Positions 35,282-44,325 of a stretch of 64,000 bases of DNA are shown here, one piece after another. The notes beneath the pieces are model-generated. The model saw nothing but the letters and a program-made list of their open reading frames with translations, was not told the origin of the DNA and did not search any database. A program made the position numbers and the translations under genes. Position 1 is the first letter of the stretch; the number at the start of each line of letters is the position of its first letter. Source of the stretch: JBDHHQ01 sp039586035 (GTDB lineage Bacteria > Gemmatimonadota > Gemmatimonadetes > Longimicrobiales > Gaopeijiaceae); contig JBDHLD010000028.1 in NCBI GenBank assembly GCA_039586035.1, positions 19,209-83,208 of the forward strand, in the 5' to 3' direction.

Positions 35282-36802
35282 GTGATCGAATCGGTCCTGG
35301 TAGCCAATCGAGGGGAAATCGCCCTTCGCATCCTCAGAGCCTGCAGGGAGCTGGGCGTCCGCTGCGTGGCCGTGTATTCCGAGGCCGACCAGAACGCCCC
35401 CCACGTGGCGGCCGCGGACGAAGCCGTCTGCATCGGCCCCGCGCCGGCGTCCGAGAGTTACCTCCGAGTGGATCGGATACTCGAGGCTGCCGAGCGGACG
35501 GGTGCGCGCGGGATCCATCCGGGCTACGGCTTTCTGGCAGAGCGTGCGGCCTTCGCCCAGGCCGTGGAGGGGGCTGGCCTCGTATTCGTGGGCCCAACGG
35601 CCCATACGATCGCGGCCATGGGCGACAAGACCGAGGCCCGCCGGCGGATGCGAGCTGCCGGCGTACCCATCGTGCCTGGAGTGGAGCACGCGTTGGGGGA
35701 TGTGGACGAGGCCCTCGAGGTCGCTGCCGAGATCGGCTACCCGGTGCTGCTCAAGGCTTCGGCTGGTGGCGGAGGGAAGGGGATGCGCGTCGTGCGCGAG
35801 GCCGCAGAGCTGCCGTCCGCCTTCGGCGCCGCTGGGCGAGAGGCCACCGCCGCCTTCGGCGACGGGTCGGTGTATGCAGAGAAGTTCCTCGAGCGTCCAC
35901 GTCACATCGAGATACAGATTCTCGGCGACTCCCAGGGCACCGTGGTCCACCTGGGTGAGCGCGAGTGCTCCATTCAGCGACGCCACCAGAAGCTGGTGGA
36001 GGAGTCGCCTTCCGTCGCCATCACTCCCCAGACGCGGGCCGCCATGGGCGCCGCGGCCGCCGAAGCCGCGCGGGCCGTGGCGTACGTGGGCGCGGGTACA
36101 GTGGAGTTCCTTTACGAGAATGGCGACTTCTACTTCCTGGAGATGAACACCCGCCTCCAGGTGGAGCACCCCGTGACCGAGCTCGTGACCGGCCTGGACC
36201 TGGTCCATTGGCAGCTGCGGATCGCCTCGGGAGAGGCTCTCGACTTCGCCCAGGCGGACGTGACTCTGGAGGGGCACGCCATCGAATGCCGGATCACCAG
36301 CGAGGACCCCTTCAGAAGCTTCCTGCCGTCAACTGGCCAGATCGAGCACCTGGAGGTGCCGACGGGGCCTGGGGTCCGATGGGACGGCGGCATCGAGGAG
36401 GGATTCGCGGTGGGTCTCCACTACGATCCTCTCCTTGCCAAGCTCATCGTGCACGGCCGGGACCGGGCGACGGCGATCCGTCGAATGCGGCGGGCGCTGG
36501 AAGAGCTGGTGATCTCCGGCGTAGAGACGTCCATCGAGTTCCACCGGCGTGTGATGTGCGAGCCCGACTTCCTGGCGGGTCGGTTGACCATCGGATACCT
36601 GGCTGAGCACCCGGGCCTCACGGAGCCGGAGCTCGGCGCTGAGGCGAGCCGCTTGGCAGCGGTGGCGGCGACCCTGCTCGCGGATAGGGATCGCGGGCGC
36701 CTCGACGCCAAGCGCATCGGCGGGGAGGGCGGCCCCGGCTTCTCGGCATGGCGCGGTCCAGGGTGGTCACGAGGGCACGGCTGGAGGGGTGCCGGGTGGT
36801 GA
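35282..36802 (+). CDS. Biotin carboxylase subunit of propionyl-CoA carboxylase
   Basis: 506 residues from GTG 35282. Biotin carboxylase motifs: VANRGEIALRILRACRELG at the start, the ATP-grasp glycine loop KASAGGGGKGMRVV, and the catalytic block EMNTRLQVEHPVTE. A C-terminal tail of about 30 residues rich in Gly, Trp and Arg is unusual. It lacks the biotin carrier domain, which is on a separate gene two positions downstream. The stop overlaps the methyltransferase start. It carboxylates biotin with ATP and bicarbonate. Confidence 0.9.
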   Translation: MIESVLVANRGEIALRILRACRELGVRCVAVYSEADQNAPHVAAADEAVCIGPAPASESYLRVDRILEAAERTGARGIHPGYGFLAERAAFAQAVEGAGLVFVGPTAHTIAAMGDKTEARRRMRAAGVPIVPGVEHALGDVDEALEVAAEIGYPVLLKASAGGGGKGMRVVREAAELPSAFGAAGREATAAFGDGSVYAEKFLERPRHIEIQILGDSQGTVVHLGERECSIQRRHQKLVEESPSVAITPQTRAAMGAAAAEAARAVAYVGAGTVEFLYENGDFYFLEMNTRLQVEHPVTELVTGLDLVHWQLRIASGEALDFAQADVTLEGHAIECRITSEDPFRSFLPSTGQIEHLEVPTGPGVRWDGGIEEGFAVGLHYDPLLAKLIVHGRDRATAIRRMRRALEELVISGVETSIEFHRRVMCEPDFLAGRLTIGYLAEHPGLTEPELGAEASRLAAVAATLLADRDRGRLDAKRIGGEGGPGFSAWRGPGWSRGHGWRGAGW

Positions 36803-38082
36803 CCGCCTCGCCGGTGCCGGTCGACGTATCGATTCGCGGGATTGCGGCTGGGGGCGCCGGGGTGGGCCGGCTTCCGAGCGGAAAGACGGTGTTCGCTCAC
36901 CGAACGGCGCCGGGCGACGTGGCCCGCGTCAGCGTGAGCCGAGAGAAGCCGACATGGAGCCAGGCGCGCCTGGTGGAGATCGTCGAGCCTGGCCCCGACC
37001 GTGTGACGCCGCCCTGTCCTCGCTACGACCTCTGTGGCGGCTGCACGCTCGCGCACCTGACCTACGAGGCTCAACTCTCGTGGAAGTCGCGTATCGTCCG
37101 GGACGCCCTCCAGCGAATCGCCGGCCTGGATGTCCCGCTCCCCAACGCCGAGGCGTCGCCCGCACGGCTTCAATACCGGAACCGGGTGACGTTCACCCTC
37201 CGTCGGCTTCGGAGCGGAAGGGTCGTGGCTGGCTTCCACGAGCTCCTTGCGCCCAAGCGCGTGCTGGACGTCGGCCCGGAGTGCTTGCTCCCCACGGCGC
37301 CCCTGACCCAGGTGTGGAGCGGCTTGCGCGCGGCGTGGGGAGGCGGGGCCCGACGGTTGCCGGCTGGAGGGGAGCTCCGTCTTACCCTCCGGGAGGCGAC
37401 GCAGGGCGTGATCCTGGGCGTCAGGGGCGGTCGCGGCTCGGGCGACCCCGAGGGCCTGCTCCGGGATACCGAAGGGCTGGTGGCCATCTGGCACGAAGCC
37501 AGCTCCGGTCAATCGATTCTTCTGGCCGGCCTGCGCGAAACGACGGACGTATGGTGCGGGGAGACCATACCCGTGGGACCGAAGGCCTTCCGTCAGGTCA
37601 ACCGGCTCGCGGCCGAAGGGCTCCACCGTCGCGTGCTGGAGATGGCAGGAGCCGCCGCCGGGCGGGCCATCGATGCGTACTGCGGTACCGGCGTCTTCGG
37701 CCGAGCGCTCGCCGTACGGGGGTGGCGAGTGACGGGTATCGAGCGTGATCCGGAGGCCTGTGCCGCGGCCCGTCTCGACGCTCCGGAGGCTTTGAAGGTC
37801 CGGGAAGGTCCCGTGGAGGTGTTGCTGCACGAGGCGCTACCCGCCTCGCTCGTGATCCTGAATCCTCCTCGGGCCGGGCTGCACGAGCGGGTGCCCGAGG
37901 TTCTCGGCCAGACGCCCCCCGACCGACTGATCTATGTCAGCTGTGACCCGGCCACCCTGGCCCGCGACCTTGCCCGTCTCGCGCCGTCGTTCAGCGTGAG
38001 CAGCGTCGACGTATTCGACCTGTTTCCACAGACCGCCCACGTCGAGGCCGCGGCCAGCCTGACACGACGGAAGGACGGCTGA
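36799..38082 (+). CDS. RlmD/TrmA-family RNA (uracil-C5) methyltransferase
   Basis: About 427 residues from GTG 36799, which overlaps the biotin carboxylase stop and has GGAGGGG 10 bases upstream; an ATG 51 bases earlier is possible. A TRAM domain (about 5-62) precedes the iron-sulfur Cys set C73, C79, C82 (CPRYDLCGGC) and a further Cys near 160. The SAM domain has AIDAYCGTGVFG and ends with the catalytic Cys382 in YVSCDPATLARDL. The family methylates 23S rRNA (RlmD/RlmCD) or tRNA (TrmA). It sits within the propionyl-CoA carboxylase operon, which is odd but consistent in frame and coupling. Confidence 0.88.
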   Translation: MTASPVPVDVSIRGIAAGGAGVGRLPSGKTVFAHRTAPGDVARVSVSREKPTWSQARLVEIVEPGPDRVTPPCPRYDLCGGCTLAHLTYEAQLSWKSRIVRDALQRIAGLDVPLPNAEASPARLQYRNRVTFTLRRLRSGRVVAGFHELLAPKRVLDVGPECLLPTAPLTQVWSGLRAAWGGGARRLPAGGELRLTLREATQGVILGVRGGRGSGDPEGLLRDTEGLVAIWHEASSGQSILLAGLRETTDVWCGETIPVGPKAFRQVNRLAAEGLHRRVLEMAGAAAGRAIDAYCGTGVFGRALAVRGWRVTGIERDPEACAAARLDAPEALKVREGPVEVLLHEALPASLVILNPPRAGLHERVPEVLGQTPPDRLIYVSCDPATLARDLARLAPSFSVSSVDVFDLFPQTAHVEAAASLTRRKDG

Positions 38083-38594
38083 TGCGGTATCACGTCACCA
38101 TCGGGCAGCGGACGCACGAGGTCGTGGTGGAACCGGGCCAGGTGCTGGTCGACGGCGTACCCGTCGATGCGAGGCTGACGGGTCCTGCCGGGTCGAAGGT
38201 GCTGAGGCTCCGGGTCGGCACGTCGACGCACCGCCTGATCCCCGAGCGTTCCGACGACGGGGTCAGGACGTTCCACCTGGGCGGTCGACGCATCGTCGCC
38301 GAGGTGGTGGACGAGCGGACTCGGGCGATCCAGGCCATGGCGGGAGGGGCCGCCACGGCTCAGCGGGCCGCCAGCGTGCGAGCTCCCATGCCGGGGCTCG
38401 TCGTGAAGGTCGAGGTCGCGGTGGGCGATGAGGTGGTCCGGGGACAGGGCGTGGCCGTCGTGGAGGCCATGAAGATGGAGAACGAGCTGCTCGCCGAGAC
38501 CGACGGCCGGGTCGTGGAGGTCCGGGTGTCTCCCGGCGAAACGGTCGAAAAGGGACAGGTCCTCGTCGATCTGGATCCTACGGAGAGGGGGTGA
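38082..38594 (+). CDS. Biotin carboxyl carrier subunit
   Basis: 170 residues. The last 75 are the biotinyl domain: APMPGLVVKVEVAVGDEVVRGQG and the biotinylation motif EAMKMEN with Lys131. The first 90 residues are a less conserved beta-rich region seen in separate carriers of acyl-CoA carboxylases. ATG 38082 overlaps the methyltransferase stop (TGATG). It carries carboxybiotin between the biotin carboxylase and PccB. Confidence 0.88.
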   Translation: MRYHVTIGQRTHEVVVEPGQVLVDGVPVDARLTGPAGSKVLRLRVGTSTHRLIPERSDDGVRTFHLGGRRIVAEVVDERTRAIQAMAGGAATAQRAASVRAPMPGLVVKVEVAVGDEVVRGQGVAVVEAMKMENELLAETDGRVVEVRVSPGETVEKGQVLVDLDPTERG

Positions 38595-38597
38595 AGA

Positions 38598-40223
38598 GTG
38601 CCGAGTGAAGCTGAGCGGCCATCGGCCACCTCGGCGTCGGCCAGACGCGGGGGCGAGGGGCACACTTCGGAGACGGACAGCGGAATCCCGGTCGATCCGG
38701 TGTACGGACCCGCGAACGCGGGGAGGGAGCCAGAGGCAGACCTCGCCCCTCCCGGGTCGTTCCCCTTCACCCGGGGCGTCTATCCGGACATGTACCGGGG
38801 CCGCGTCTGGACCATGCGGCAATACGCCGGCTTCGGGACCGCAGAGCAAACCAATGAACGGTATCACTATCTCCTGGAGCAGGGCACGACCGGCTTGTCC
38901 GTCGCGTTCGACCTCCCCTCGCAAATGGGATACGACTCGGACCACGCCATGGCCGCGGGAGAGGTGGGCAGAGTCGGGGTAGCCATCGACTCGCTGGACG
39001 ACATGCGGGCACTGTTTCGGGGGATCCCGCTGGACAACGTGTCCACGTCCATGACGATCAACTCCACAGCAGCCATTCTCCTGGCCATGTACGTGGCGGT
39101 GGGAGACGAGCAGGGCGTGGCGCGGAGCGCCCTCGCCGGGACCGTGCAGAACGACATCCTCAAGGAGTACATCGCCCGGGGCACGTACATCTACCCGGTG
39201 GGACCGAGCCTTCGGCTGGTGGCCGACGTGATGGCCTTCTGCGCCCGGGAGGTCCCCCGATGGAATACGATCTCGATCTCCGGCTATCATATCCGGGAGG
39301 CCGGCTCCACCGCTCCGCAGGAGGTGGCATTCACCTTCGCGAACGGCCTCGAGTACGTGGATGCCGCCCTGTCGCGCGGCATCGAGCTGGAGGCCTTCGC
39401 TCCGCGGCTGTCGTTCTTCTTCGCGGCCCATAACGACCTTCTGGAGGAGGTCGCCAAGTACAGGGCGGCCCGCCGTCTCTGGGCGCGTCTCATGCGAGAA
39501 AGGTACGGAGCTTCGGACCGCGCGTGCCGCCTGCGCTTCCACACTCAGACGGGCGGCTCCACCCTGACCGCCCAGCAGCCCCTGAACAACGTTGTGCGGG
39601 TCACGCTACAGGCGCTCGCATCGGTGCTCGGCGGTACCCAATCGCTGCACACGAACGGCTACGACGAGGCCCTGGCGCTCCCCACCGAGGCGTCGGCACA
39701 GCTTGCCTTGAGAACGCAGCAGGTGTTGGCCCACGAGTCCGGCGTCACGCGTACGGCCGACCCGCTGGGTGGCAGCTATTTCGTGGAGGCGCTCACCGAC
39801 GAGATCGAAACCCGGGCTCGGACCTACCTCGAGCGAATCGAGGAGCTCGGCGGAGCCGCGCAGGCGGTGGGCTACATGCAGGAGGAGATCCACCGAGCCG
39901 CATATCGATTTCAGCAAGAGGTGGAGACAGGGGCCCGCATCGTAGTTGGCGTCAATAGGTTCGAGGAGGGCGCTGGCGCTCCGCGAATCGACTCGCCCGA
40001 CTACGGAGCCCTGGAGTCGGCCCAGCGTCAGAAGCTCGCGGCCCTCCGCTCTCGACGCAGCGCCGCCGAGGTGCGGGCCACACTCGACGCCGTCCGGCGG
40101 GCGGCGGAGGGAGACGACAACCTCGTGCCCCACATCATCGACGCGGTGCGGTCTCTGGCGACGCTCGGCGAGATCAGCGACGTGCTCCGGGAAGGCTGGG
40201 GTCAGTACGACGCTTCCGGGTGA
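38598..40223 (+). CDS. Methylmalonyl-CoA mutase, catalytic (large/N-terminal) subunit
   Basis: 541 residues from GTG 38598. It has the mutase TIM-barrel blocks: RQYAGFGTAEQTNERY, SVAFDLPSQMGYDSD, QNDILKEYIARGTYIYP, SGYHIREAGSTAPQE, FHTQTGGSTLTAQQP and YDEALALPTE. Tyr76 and Arg194 are at the positions that give methylmalonyl-CoA specificity (Phe and Gln in isobutyryl-CoA mutase). The cobalamin-binding domain is missing, so it must pair with a separate small subunit encoded elsewhere. It completes the propionyl-CoA to succinyl-CoA pathway with the carboxylase genes upstream. Confidence 0.9.
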   Translation: MPSEAERPSATSASARRGGEGHTSETDSGIPVDPVYGPANAGREPEADLAPPGSFPFTRGVYPDMYRGRVWTMRQYAGFGTAEQTNERYHYLLEQGTTGLSVAFDLPSQMGYDSDHAMAAGEVGRVGVAIDSLDDMRALFRGIPLDNVSTSMTINSTAAILLAMYVAVGDEQGVARSALAGTVQNDILKEYIARGTYIYPVGPSLRLVADVMAFCAREVPRWNTISISGYHIREAGSTAPQEVAFTFANGLEYVDAALSRGIELEAFAPRLSFFFAAHNDLLEEVAKYRAARRLWARLMRERYGASDRACRLRFHTQTGGSTLTAQQPLNNVVRVTLQALASVLGGTQSLHTNGYDEALALPTEASAQLALRTQQVLAHESGVTRTADPLGGSYFVEALTDEIETRARTYLERIEELGGAAQAVGYMQEEIHRAAYRFQQEVETGARIVVGVNRFEEGAGAPRIDSPDYGALESAQRQKLAALRSRRSAAEVRATLDAVRRAAEGDDNLVPHIIDAVRSLATLGEISDVLREGWGQYDASG

Positions 40224-40301
40224 CCTGAATGCGCTTCATTGTTAGCTTTCCGGTTTGTGACATTCGGGCCAGAACCCCAGACCCCTCGATCGCAAGCGAC
40301 G

Positions 40302-40610
40302 ATGCCGACCTACGAGTACCGCTGCTCCAACGGTCACGAATTCGAGCTGTTCCAACGGATGTCCGACGAGGCCGTCGACACCTGCCCGGAGTGCGGCGCG
40401 GAGGCGCAGCGACTCCTGTCCGCGGGGGCGGGCCTCCTGTTCAAGGGCGACGGCTTCTACATCACGGACTACAGGAAAGACGACTACAAGAAGAAGGCCG
40501 CGTCCGAGAAGGGCGGAAAAGGCGGCGGCGAGTCGTCAGAACAGGCCAAGAAGCCCGAGAAGACTCCGACTGACTCCAGCAAGACCTCCAGCAAATCCAG
40601 CGACGACTGA
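40302..40610 (+). CDS. FmdB-family zinc ribbon protein
   Basis: 102 residues. The FmdB regulatory-domain signature MPTYEYRCSNGHEFE with CPECG gives a small zinc ribbon (residues 8-33). The C-terminal half is Lys/Ser/Asp-rich and disordered. Function of the family is uncertain; regulation or translation quality roles have been suggested. The ATG at the conserved MPTYEY is taken; an upstream in-frame start has no support. Confidence 0.8.
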   Translation: MPTYEYRCSNGHEFELFQRMSDEAVDTCPECGAEAQRLLSAGAGLLFKGDGFYITDYRKDDYKKKAASEKGGKGGGESSEQAKKPEKTPTDSSKTSSKSSDD

Positions 40611-40647
40611 GCGGCGGCCCCGACCGGGAGCGAGGGCAACATTGACC

Positions 40648-42342
40648 ATGGCCCACGATAAGATCCGCGCCGCCGTCCAGGACGTCCTCGGGGAGCTGGG
40701 CGCGGACGACGCCGAGATTCGGCTCGAACGGCCCCGGGACCCCACCCACGGTGACGTCGCGACGAACGTTGCCCTCACGCTCGCAGGTCGACTCGGGCGA
40801 CCGCCGAGGGCGATCGCCGAAGAGATCGTACGGCGCCTCGATAGGGCCAGGGCCGGTGTCGACCACGCCGAGGTCGCCGGCCCGGGCTTCATCAACTTCC
40901 GCCTCGCCTCAGGGGATCTGGCGGCCGGCCTGGTCCAGATCATCGCCCGCGACGGGGACTACGGTAGGTCGGAAGAGGGATCGGGACGCGCTCACATGGT
41001 GGAGTTCGTCTCCGCCAATCCGACTGGACCTCTCCACCTGGGACACGGCCGTCAAGCGGCTCTGGGCGACGCCGTCGCTTCGTTGTTGGAATGGACGGGG
41101 TGGGACGTCTACCGGGAGTTCTACTACAACGATGCCGGTGTCCAGATCGAGCGGCTGGCACGCAGTGTCTGGGCACGGTACCAACAGCTTCTGGGGGGCG
41201 ACGCGGAGGTCCCCGAGGACGGCTATCACGGCGCGTACGTTCGGGACGTGGCCGAACGACTCACCGAGCTCGTAGGCGACCGGCACGCGGACGACGACGG
41301 CGCCGAAGCGCTGGACGAGATCCGCCGATTTGCCGTGAAGACGCTCCGGGAAGAGCAGGACCGCGACCTGGGCGAGTTCCGGGTCGACTTCGACTGCCAC
41401 TACCTCGAGTCGTCCCTCTACACCGACGGACGCGTCGCCGACACCCTGGCAGCTCTCGAGAAGACCGGTCTCACCTACGAGCGCGACGGGGCGATCTGGT
41501 TCCGGTCCAGCGAGTTCGGAGACCAGAAGGACCGGGTCATGATCAAGAGCGACGGGCAGCCCACGTACTTCCTGCCGGACGTCGCCTATCACCTGACCAA
41601 GTGGGAACGTGGCTTCCACCACGTCATCAACGTGCAGGGATCGGATCACCACGGCACGGTGGCCCGGGTCCGGGCCGGTCTGCGGGCGCTGGGGCTACCG
41701 GAGGGGTACCCGGAGTACGTCCTCCACCAGATGGTCACCGTGGAGCGCGACGGCAGGGAGGTGAAGCTCTCCAAGCGGGCCGGCGCCCACACGACCCTGC
41801 GGGAGCTGTTCGAGGAGGTCGGTGTGGACGTGGTCCGGTACTTCTTCCAGATGCGCAAGCCGGACGCCCACCTGGTCTTCGATCTGGACATGGCGCTGGA
41901 TCAGTCCGAGAAGAACCCGGTCTACAAGATCCAGTACGCCCACGCGCGTATGTGCAGCATCTTCGCCAAGGCGGGTCTCGATGCCGAGGCGTTCGATCCT
42001 TCCACCGTGGACTTCGCCCTGCTGGAGCACCCCCTCGAGAGAGAGCTGGTCAAGCAGCTGTCCGAGTTCCCTCGTGTCGTGGCTCGGGCCTCCGAGGTCA
42101 GAGGTCCCCACGTGGTGTGCGACTACCTGGAGAAGACGGCTGGCGCCGTGAACTCGTGGTATCACGCGGGGAACCCGACCAGGAACCCCGAGTTGGCCGT
42201 CTTGGTGGACGATCCGGGTCCCAGAACGGCGCGTCTCGCCCTGGCACGAGCCGTGCAGATCGTGCTGCGCAACGGCCTCTCCCTCCTGGGGATCACCAGT
42301 CCCCGCCGCATGGAGCGTGAGCTGGCGGAGGCACCCTCGTAG
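40648..42342 (+). CDS. argS: Arginyl-tRNA synthetase
   Basis: About 564 residues, a normal length. An N-terminal Arg-tRNA synthetase additional domain (about 1-85) precedes the HIGH motif as HLGHG within PTGPLHLGHGRQA and a KMSKS-like KLSKRAG. The C-terminal DALR anticodon-binding domain includes KIQYAHARMCSIF. It charges tRNA-Arg in the cytoplasm. ATG 40648 is preferred; a TTG six bases earlier is better spaced to GAGGG and cannot be excluded. Confidence 0.93.
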   Translation: MAHDKIRAAVQDVLGELGADDAEIRLERPRDPTHGDVATNVALTLAGRLGRPPRAIAEEIVRRLDRARAGVDHAEVAGPGFINFRLASGDLAAGLVQIIARDGDYGRSEEGSGRAHMVEFVSANPTGPLHLGHGRQAALGDAVASLLEWTGWDVYREFYYNDAGVQIERLARSVWARYQQLLGGDAEVPEDGYHGAYVRDVAERLTELVGDRHADDDGAEALDEIRRFAVKTLREEQDRDLGEFRVDFDCHYLESSLYTDGRVADTLAALEKTGLTYERDGAIWFRSSEFGDQKDRVMIKSDGQPTYFLPDVAYHLTKWERGFHHVINVQGSDHHGTVARVRAGLRALGLPEGYPEYVLHQMVTVERDGREVKLSKRAGAHTTLRELFEEVGVDVVRYFFQMRKPDAHLVFDLDMALDQSEKNPVYKIQYAHARMCSIFAKAGLDAEAFDPSTVDFALLEHPLERELVKQLSEFPRVVARASEVRGPHVVCDYLEKTAGAVNSWYHAGNPTRNPELAVLVDDPGPRTARLALARAVQIVLRNGLSLLGITSPRRMERELAEAPS

Positions 42343-42368
42343 CCCTCGAGAGGAGAGAGCTCACGCAT

Positions 42369-43295
42369 ATGTCGATTCTCGTGGTCGGAAGCGTGGCGTT
42401 GGACACGGTGAAGACCCCCTTCGGCGAAGCCGACGAAGTGCTCGGCGGCTCGGCGGTCTTCTTCAGCGCCGCCGCGTCGCTGTTCAGCCCGGTCTCCGTG
42501 GTCGCCGTCGTGGGTGACGACTACCCGGTCGAGCGGCTCGGCTTCCTCGCGGGGCGCGGCGTGGATCTCGCCGGCCTGGAAACGGCTCCGGGCCGGAGCT
42601 TCCGGTGGGGCGGCACGTACGCCTACGACCTCAACGCGCGCAGCACCGACTTCACGGAGCTGGGGGTTTTCGCCGACTTCAACCCCAAGATCCCCGAGGC
42701 CTTCCGGGACAGCGAGTTCGTCTTTCTGGGCAACATCGATCCGGCTCTCCAGCTGGACGTGCTGAAGCAGGTGCGGGACCCCGGCCTGGTGGTGTGCGAC
42801 ACCATGAACTACTGGATCGAGGGCCGCAGCGAGGCGCTTGCGGAGCTGCTGCCCCACGTCGACATCCTCATGGTGAACGACGAGGAGGCGAGGCAGCTCG
42901 CCGATCACCACAACGTGTTGGTGGCGGCCCGGCGCATCCAGGAGCTCGGGCCGAGCATGGTGGTGGTGAAGAAGGGCGAGCATGGGGCGGCCATCTTCAG
43001 CGAGGACACCATGTTCTTCATACCCGGCTACCCGCTGGAAGAGGTCTTCGACCCCACCGGAGCGGGGGACTCCTTCGCTGGTGGGTTCATGGGCTACCTG
43101 GCCCGCAGCGGTGCACGGGATGATGGGGACTACCGTCGAGCCATGGTGTACGGCTCGGCCATGGGTTCATTCGCCGTGGAGAAGTTCAGCATCGAGCGGT
43201 TTCGGGACCTCTCCATGTCGCACGTTCACGAGCGCGTGGAGGAATTCCGCGAGATGACGGCCTTCGAGCATGCGATCACCGATGTCACGACCTGA
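42369..43295 (+). CDS. PfkB-family carbohydrate/nucleoside kinase
   Basis: 308 residues. Ribokinase-fold motifs are the N-terminal GGSAVFFSAAAS and the anion-hole signature DPTGAGDSF (228-236) with catalytic Asp234. The substrate is not obvious; a nucleoside or sugar is possible, and the purM neighbour favours a purine-related substrate. AGGAGAG lies upstream of ATG 42369. The end overlaps purM. Confidence 0.8.
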   Translation: MSILVVGSVALDTVKTPFGEADEVLGGSAVFFSAAASLFSPVSVVAVVGDDYPVERLGFLAGRGVDLAGLETAPGRSFRWGGTYAYDLNARSTDFTELGVFADFNPKIPEAFRDSEFVFLGNIDPALQLDVLKQVRDPGLVVCDTMNYWIEGRSEALAELLPHVDILMVNDEEARQLADHHNVLVAARRIQELGPSMVVVKKGEHGAAIFSEDTMFFIPGYPLEEVFDPTGAGDSFAGGFMGYLARSGARDDGDYRRAMVYGSAMGSFAVEKFSIERFRDLSMSHVHERVEEFREMTAFEHAITDVTT

Positions 43296-44325
43296 AGCCC
43301 AACCACTCTCGTACAGCGCCGCGGGCGTCGACCTGGACGCCGCAGAGCGAGCCAAGGCGTCCCTCGCCGACCTGGTGGCTTCCACGCGCGATGAGAACAC
43401 GCTATCCGAGATGGGACTCTTCGGCGGCCTGTACGCCGTGCCGCCCGGCACCACGTCTCCTGTACTGGTGTCCAGCGCGGACGGCGTGGGGACCAAGCTA
43501 AAGCTGGCCTTTCTCACCGGCCGTCATGAGACGGTGGGGCAGGATCTGGTCAACCATTGCGTCAATGACATCCTGGTTCAGGGCGCTCGGCCCCTCTTCT
43601 TCCTGGACTACCTGGCCACCGGCGAGATGGACGAGCAGGTGGTCACCGAGGTGGTGGCGGGCCTGGCCATCGCCTGCAGGGAGAACGGATGCGCCCTGCT
43701 CGGCGGCGAGACGGCGCAGATGCCCGACTTCTACGCGGCCGGCGAGTATGATCTGGCCGGATTCATCGTCGGGCTGGTGGAACGGGACCGCGTGCTGGAC
43801 GGCTCCCGCGTCAAGGCTGGCGACATCCTGATCGGGATCGGCTCGAGCGGGTTGCACACGAATGGCTACACCCTGGCTCGGGCCATCGTCTTCGATCGTA
43901 TGGGGCTCGAGGTGAGCGATCCGTTTCCCGGAACGGACGAAAGCGTCGGAGAGGTGTTGCTGCGCGTCCATCGCAGCTACCTGACCAGCCTCACCCCGCT
44001 CCTGGCCGAGGAGACCGTCCATGGGTTGGCCCACGTGACCGGTGGAGGCATACCGGGCAACCTGCCTCGGACCATCCCCGCGGGCCTCGGCGCGGTAGTG
44101 GACCGCGCCACCTGGGAAGTGCCATCGCTGTTCCAGGTGCTCCAGCGCGGGGGCAGGGTGGACGGCGACGAGATGTACCGGGTCTTCAACATGGGCGTGG
44201 GCATGATCGCCATCGTGCCTCCGCGCTGGGCCGCTGACACGGTGGCGCGGCTCGAGGCTGCCGGGGAGACCGCTTGGATCATGGGCGAAGTCGAGGACGG
44301 CGAGGGGGTGCGCTTCCGAGGATGA
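43270..44325 (+). CDS. purM: Phosphoribosylformylglycinamidine cyclo-ligase
   Basis: 351 residues. The PurM (AIR synthetase) blocks are YSAAGVDLDAAERAK, SSADGVGTKLKLA, DILVQGARPLFFLDYLATG, GCALLGGETAQMPDFY and THVTGGGIPGNL-like AHVTGGGIPGNL. The enzyme makes AIR in purine synthesis. ATG 43270 is used; a second in-frame ATG at 43282 is equally likely. It overlaps the PfkB gene and, by ATGA, the next gene. Confidence 0.92.
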   Translation: MRSPMSRPEAQPLSYSAAGVDLDAAERAKASLADLVASTRDENTLSEMGLFGGLYAVPPGTTSPVLVSSADGVGTKLKLAFLTGRHETVGQDLVNHCVNDILVQGARPLFFLDYLATGEMDEQVVTEVVAGLAIACRENGCALLGGETAQMPDFYAAGEYDLAGFIVGLVERDRVLDGSRVKAGDILIGIGSSGLHTNGYTLARAIVFDRMGLEVSDPFPGTDESVGEVLLRVHRSYLTSLTPLLAEETVHGLAHVTGGGIPGNLPRTIPAGLGAVVDRATWEVPSLFQVLQRGGRVDGDEMYRVFNMGVGMIAIVPPRWAADTVARLEAAGETAWIMGEVEDGEGVRFRG

